From NCBI GenBank assembly GCA_019633425.1, contig WSUB01000001.1:186001-250000 (forward strand): a stretch of 64,000 bases of DNA. Direction: 5' to 3'. The notes under the pieces are model-generated. The model had not been told where the DNA came from and did not search any database. It was given only the letters and a program-made list of their open reading frames with translations. The DNA is from Tulasnella sp. 424 (Eukaryota; Basidiomycota; Agaricomycetes; Cantharellales; Tulasnellaceae). Shown piece by piece: positions 59,991-64,000 of this stretch. Position 1 is the first letter of the stretch; the number at the start of each line of letters is the position of its first letter. Made by a program: the position numbers and the translations under genes.

Positions 59991-62900
59991 TTAGGAATAC
60001 TGGCGTTTAGGTGATTTGTTGGACATGTAAGCTCCGAAAGTAGGCGAAAGCATTCCATTTGCCTCGGCCATGTGGGGAGGGTAGACGTCAAAGGAAGAGT
60101 TCTGCCCAAAGTTGAGAGCCGCAAAATTTCCTGTGAGGTCGAAGACGTCGTTCTTCATAGGCTGCGGAGGCGGAGTCTTGTCCGAAGCCGTGGTGGCGAT
60201 GGTTGATCCGCTTCCAGCGCGCTCCTGGCGAATGAGATCATTTGGTTGGAATGTACCCGAGCCACGGATGGGATAGCTGCCGTGGACTCTATCAGAATAA
60301 GAGTCGACCGCGTATCCATTCTCCATTCCCTCCAAGTCCCTTTGGCTGATGCTCCCCCTCAGGGCCATGGAGCCGCCGTACGGTGCAGTGGGCCCCGTGC
60401 CGTATGTGTGGGGCTTAACGGTCATGCCAGCTACGCTGCGGGAGGCGGAAACATTGTTGGGAGGAGAGAACGTGTTCGGTTCGCCGCCGAATGGGGTGAA
60501 CATAGGGAACGTATGGGATCGGGAAAGATTGACGTTCGCGAGGTCGTTCTCGCCCTGCATGGCCGAATGGGGACCCGGAGCGGCTCTAATGTCATATTGG
60601 TCGAAGGTACCGGTGCTTTCAGCTCCATATGGCATGTCTTGACCGAATCCACGCGAGGTTTGAAAGTCGCCGGGAAGCCTTTGATCAGGGAACGCATTGG
60701 ACCCGGTGTTGTTAACTCCAAGGGCTTGAAGAATCTGGGTCGCCTGTGTCTCCGAGACTCCCTGAAGGTTCCCAGTCTCGCTGACGCCTGCGCCAAAGTT
60801 CACCGCTTGCGCAGCGGCCTGTGCAGCCTTGTCTATGGAGTGATCGATCCCATCAGTGTTCAGCTCGTTGGGAGGGTGGCGGCGGGTGGGACTACATACA
60901 TTGGCTTCGACCCCAGCTCAATCGAACTCGACCTCCCCCAATAGGGAATCCTTGCATCTTGGAGATGGCCGCCTCGGCATCCGCTTTTCGAACAAACTGA
61001 ACGAAACCGCACCCTTTGCCAGGAGGTATCTTGACCTGAATTGGACTGGTTGTCAGGCCTTGTTCTGTATTTTAGAGATCATGAACTCTTACGTAATGAA
61101 TGTCGCCAAATGGCCCAAAGAAGGTCCTAAGAGTATCCTCGGAAATAAGTCCCGAAAGGCCTCCGACGAAGACCTAAAGGAGCAACATTCTTCAGGTCAT
61201 ACTCGTCTTGGTAAGACCAATCCGACTCACTGTGGTATTATACGGGTCAGAGCTATTGAGAGCGCTTGCATTGTTGCCGATCATGCTGGCTAATAAAGCC
61301 TTGGCTTGACTCGCCTGAGCCGCGTCAACAGGGCTGCTCTGAGGACCAACGTTTCTCGGCGGAGCAACCGATCGTGCGCTAGTGCCGCTCATAGACTGGG
61401 AGTACGATTGACTAGGAGCATGCCCTTGACCAGATCCAGCCATCGACGCTCGATACGCCATTCCATCGCTTTGACCGAAGTGCCTGATCGCCGCAGGAGC
61501 CGAGAGCGGATCACTAGCAGAACGACTGTGGTCGCCGCCCTCTTGGTCTGGAGCCGGTCTGACCATGGCCATCTTGAGGAGCTGGCTGAGGGTATTGCGG
61601 TCAATGTTGAGCGAAGACAGCGCGTCGAGAGTGTCGGAAGGAAGAGAATCAAGCGGGTCGGATTCGGGGCCTACAGCACCGCGATGGGGAGCAATTCGCT
61701 GTGCTTCCTGGAGACTGCGACCCGACGAATTAGATCCTGTCGGCGAAGTGTTCTCCCGATGTCCGACCATAAACGCATGGGCATTGACGGGATGGACAAC
61801 AGAGGGCGAGGTGACGGTGGAGCCTGTGCCGCGATCGGATCCATTGCTATGAACGTCATAATCGAAGGGAGGCGTGAACGGCTGAGGAGGTGTTCCGTGG
61901 GTCTGAGCAGGGGCAGATCCTGGGGGAAGGAATCCATGGGTTCTAGCCTTCGCTGTAGCTTGAGAGATGCGCACTTGAAGGAATGCCAGGTCAGTGACAT
62001 TACATCGGCGAAGAAGGCGAACCCGAACTCACTCGGCCGACTCAAGCAGTACAAACCCTGCATCTCGATCAACGCGCGAGACGCATCTGCCATTGTCCCG
62101 AACCGTACAAAGCCATATCCTTTGCTAACGCCCATGACGGGGTCGACCATGATCTTCGCACTCTTGCAGCTCAGAAAGGGCGCCACGAACTTGGGTTCCC
62201 TATCGTGCCTCAGACCCAGGATTGGGTCTCGAAAGACAGCAATGAGATCCGAGTTGGTCGTTTCGGGGGCAAGGTCTCCAACGAAGATGGAGAACTCCTG
62301 CTGACGGGTGCTCGACTGGAGCGCGGGCTCATCGATCGCGGGTACAGCGTGCGGGTTGAGGAGGGTAAGGCCGCCAGGTGCGAAGAGACTTGCAGCATGG
62401 GCGTCGTGGCTGAGGGATTCGGCTCGTTGACCATTCGTTCGGGCAGAAGATGCAGGGACGGTGGCCCATGTCACGACAAAGGGCCTCTTGGAGTTGGGCA
62501 TGAGCTTTGGCTTATCGCCTTCTGTGAGGGCATCGAGGACAGCGGTGGCGCAGGCAGGAGTGGGGAATGTCATGAAGCAGTAGCCTGGGTTATTTGGAAC
62601 GAGCGATCCGTTCTTCCCAGAGCTACCAACGCGCTCATTCGAGGGTACATGAGGGACCTTTAGGATCACGTTCTGCCAGTTCATCATCCCAGCGACCTTG
62701 CTGAAGTACTCAACGTCCATCCACGCCTCGAGATTGCTAAAGTGCAAAGTTGCTCTAGTTGGCTGGACTTGTGCGAGAGAAGAGGTGGTAGTGTGAGGCG
62801 CAAGGATGTTCTCGGTGATACTGGAAGGCGCACGGGCGTTCGGAGGCTGGAATTGGTAAGGGTTGGCGTCAGCGTAGGGGTGAAGGGCGATGGTGGCAAC

Positions 62901-63278
62901 TGGAGGCTGTTGTTCATAGAACGCAGCCAGCTGGTCATCCATGATCGTAGCTGGTGCGAGTCCATAGGCATTGGCGTGGGCCCTCAGCTGGCTCTGATAC
63001 TGCTGATGTGCCATCTCCAGCGCTGCAGCGTCGTTCTGGACCGCCAGGGGAAGGGCCTGACCATGTGCTTGCGACGCCACCGCGTGGTTGGCGTACGTAG
63101 CGGCGAGCATGGCTTGGGCTTGAGAGTAGGCAATGGGCTCAATAGCTGATGGCCAAGGATAAGACCGAGGGGCGTAATCGTTGCGGGCAGGGTCCATAAC
63201 CGGCTGAGACGGAGGGTGCATTTGGCCAGGCTGAGTGCCTAGTGGAAAGTGAGGAGGAATGGTCGAGGCAGAGGACAT
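59991..63278 (-). CDS. Three-RRM RNA-binding protein of the Ngr1/Csx1/Nam8 group
   Basis: The ATG is at 63276-63278. A Gln/Ala/Pro-rich N-terminus precedes RRM1 (TLHFSNLEAWMDVEYFSKVA...PGYCFMTFPTPACATAVLDA). RRM2 follows (FSIFVGDLAPETTNSDLIAV...SKGYGFVRFGTMADASRALI). After a long disordered linker, RRM3 is split by introns: TVFVGGLSGLISEDTLRTFF...GKGCGFVQFVRKADAEAAIS, GGRVRLSWGRS. This order, with a RRM1 that lacks the usual RNP spacing and an isolated RRM3, is that of Ngr1/Nam8/Csx1 proteins, which control mRNA stability or splicing. The tail is Asn/Gly/Pro-rich and ends SPKRQYS. The subgroup orthologue is uncertain. Confidence 0.85.
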
Positions 63279-64000
63279 TCGATACGTTGTTTGATATAGA
63301 GGACGGAGAAGTTCCTGGGTTATCGGTGGCGTGTGTATTCGTGGCGGTGTGAGCTTGGGAGGGAAGGGGAGGGCGACGGAAGGAGATTTGATCTAGGTGA
63401 ACGGCAACACAGCGCAAGTGTCAAGCCGACGGCATTCATGGAGGGGGAAAAGAGGCAAAGGTAAGTTTGGGCATGATACAGAGAGTTAATAACAAGCTCG
63501 ATGATGTGGGAAGCGTACCGTACCGAGACGTAGGGACTGAAAGCTTCTCAGAGACTAGAACGAGGAGCTACGATAGAGAGAGAGCTGCGGATTGGAGAGG
63601 GCCACCTATACTTTGATACGAGAAGGAGCAGTCAGGAGGATATACCGCCGTAAGGGTGGTGGATTCACGCCAACTTTTTTTATATCTTTTTTTTGTATTG
63701 CGATGAGATCTTTGCTTGCAGTCCGGTTTTATATGTATAGTTGGAAGTGAATTGGAATCGAGAGCAGGCGCGAGAGAGAGATAGCGAGAGCGAAAGAAAG
63801 AGAGAGACGAGAAGGGAAAACGCAGAGATGCAGGAAGGAAGAAGACGGAGAGTCGGATGAAGGGGGGTATCCTATAGCTGGATTTTGTGGCGAGAGGGGC
63901 TGTTGATGTCTAGACTGGAGTCTGCTCCCTCGCTGGCACTGTTCGTGTAAAGGACGAGGAGATCGTTAACTGTAAGTCTACGAGATGCCATTACCAATGA
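63279..64000. promoter_or_regulatory. Upstream region of the RRM gene with GA-rich tracts
   Basis: No gene is visible. The transcribed strand side is CT-rich (GA runs on the + strand at 63,570-63,600 and 63,765-63,810), and T-runs occur at 63,675-63,695. Long pyrimidine-rich leaders are common upstream of fungal regulatory genes, so this probably holds the promoter and 5' UTR. Confidence 0.45.

Overview
The window is nuclear DNA from a filamentous basidiomycete, most likely an Agaricomycete. The evidence is a dense gene layout, many introns of about 50-70 bases with GT...AG ends and CTNA-type branch sites, coding exons of only a few bases, a FunK1-type kinase, and orthologues of typical fungal housekeeping genes. 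The genus cannot be fixed from the sequence. I see no bacterial, phage or CRISPR features, no tRNA or rRNA gene I can support, and no transposon.

Layout. 1-13 kb: 3' part of a WD40/inositol 5-phosphatase gene (+), RQC1/TCF25 (-), an MTFP1-like mitochondrial fission gene (+), eIF2B delta (+) and the nuclear 5'-3' exoribonuclease RAT1 (+). 13-25.6 kb: an intronless PPR-like protein (-), RFC1 (-), ADE2 (-), RSA3 (+), an FGGY-family kinase (-) and SAP18 with an unusual RGG/RS tail (+). 25.4-31.7 kb: a tandem segmental duplication of about 3.2 kb. Each copy carries a secreted phytase-like gene (-), and the second copy begins inside a captured piece of the SAP18 tail. 32-33.7 kb: two tandem paralogous four-exon micro-genes (-) that encode 86- and 88-residue proteins with two membrane segments. 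34.9-41.6 kb: a large Q-rich SS18/SSXT-type chromatin co-activator (+) and a bZIP factor (+). 41.6-44.3 kb is gene-poor. 44.3-53 kb: a KDM3-type JmjC protein (-), Misato/DML1 (+) and a FunK1 kinase (-). 53.9-63.3 kb: two U5 snRNP genes head to head, SNRNP40 (-) and SNU114 (+), then a three-RRM protein of the Ngr1/Csx1/Nam8 group (-).

Genes acting together. Most genes are independent housekeeping genes. The clearest functional pair is SNRNP40/SNU114: both products belong to the same U5 snRNP and their genes share an upstream region of about 217 bases. Five gene pairs diverge from gaps of about 143-304 bases that probably act as bidirectional promoters. The least ordinary parts are the twin micro-genes, the phytase-like duplication with its trapped SAP18 tail, the SSXT-domain protein, and coding exons so small that an ORF scan misses them. 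All splice sites here were read by eye from GT(GC)/AG signals, reading frame and family conservation; none was confirmed by RNA data.
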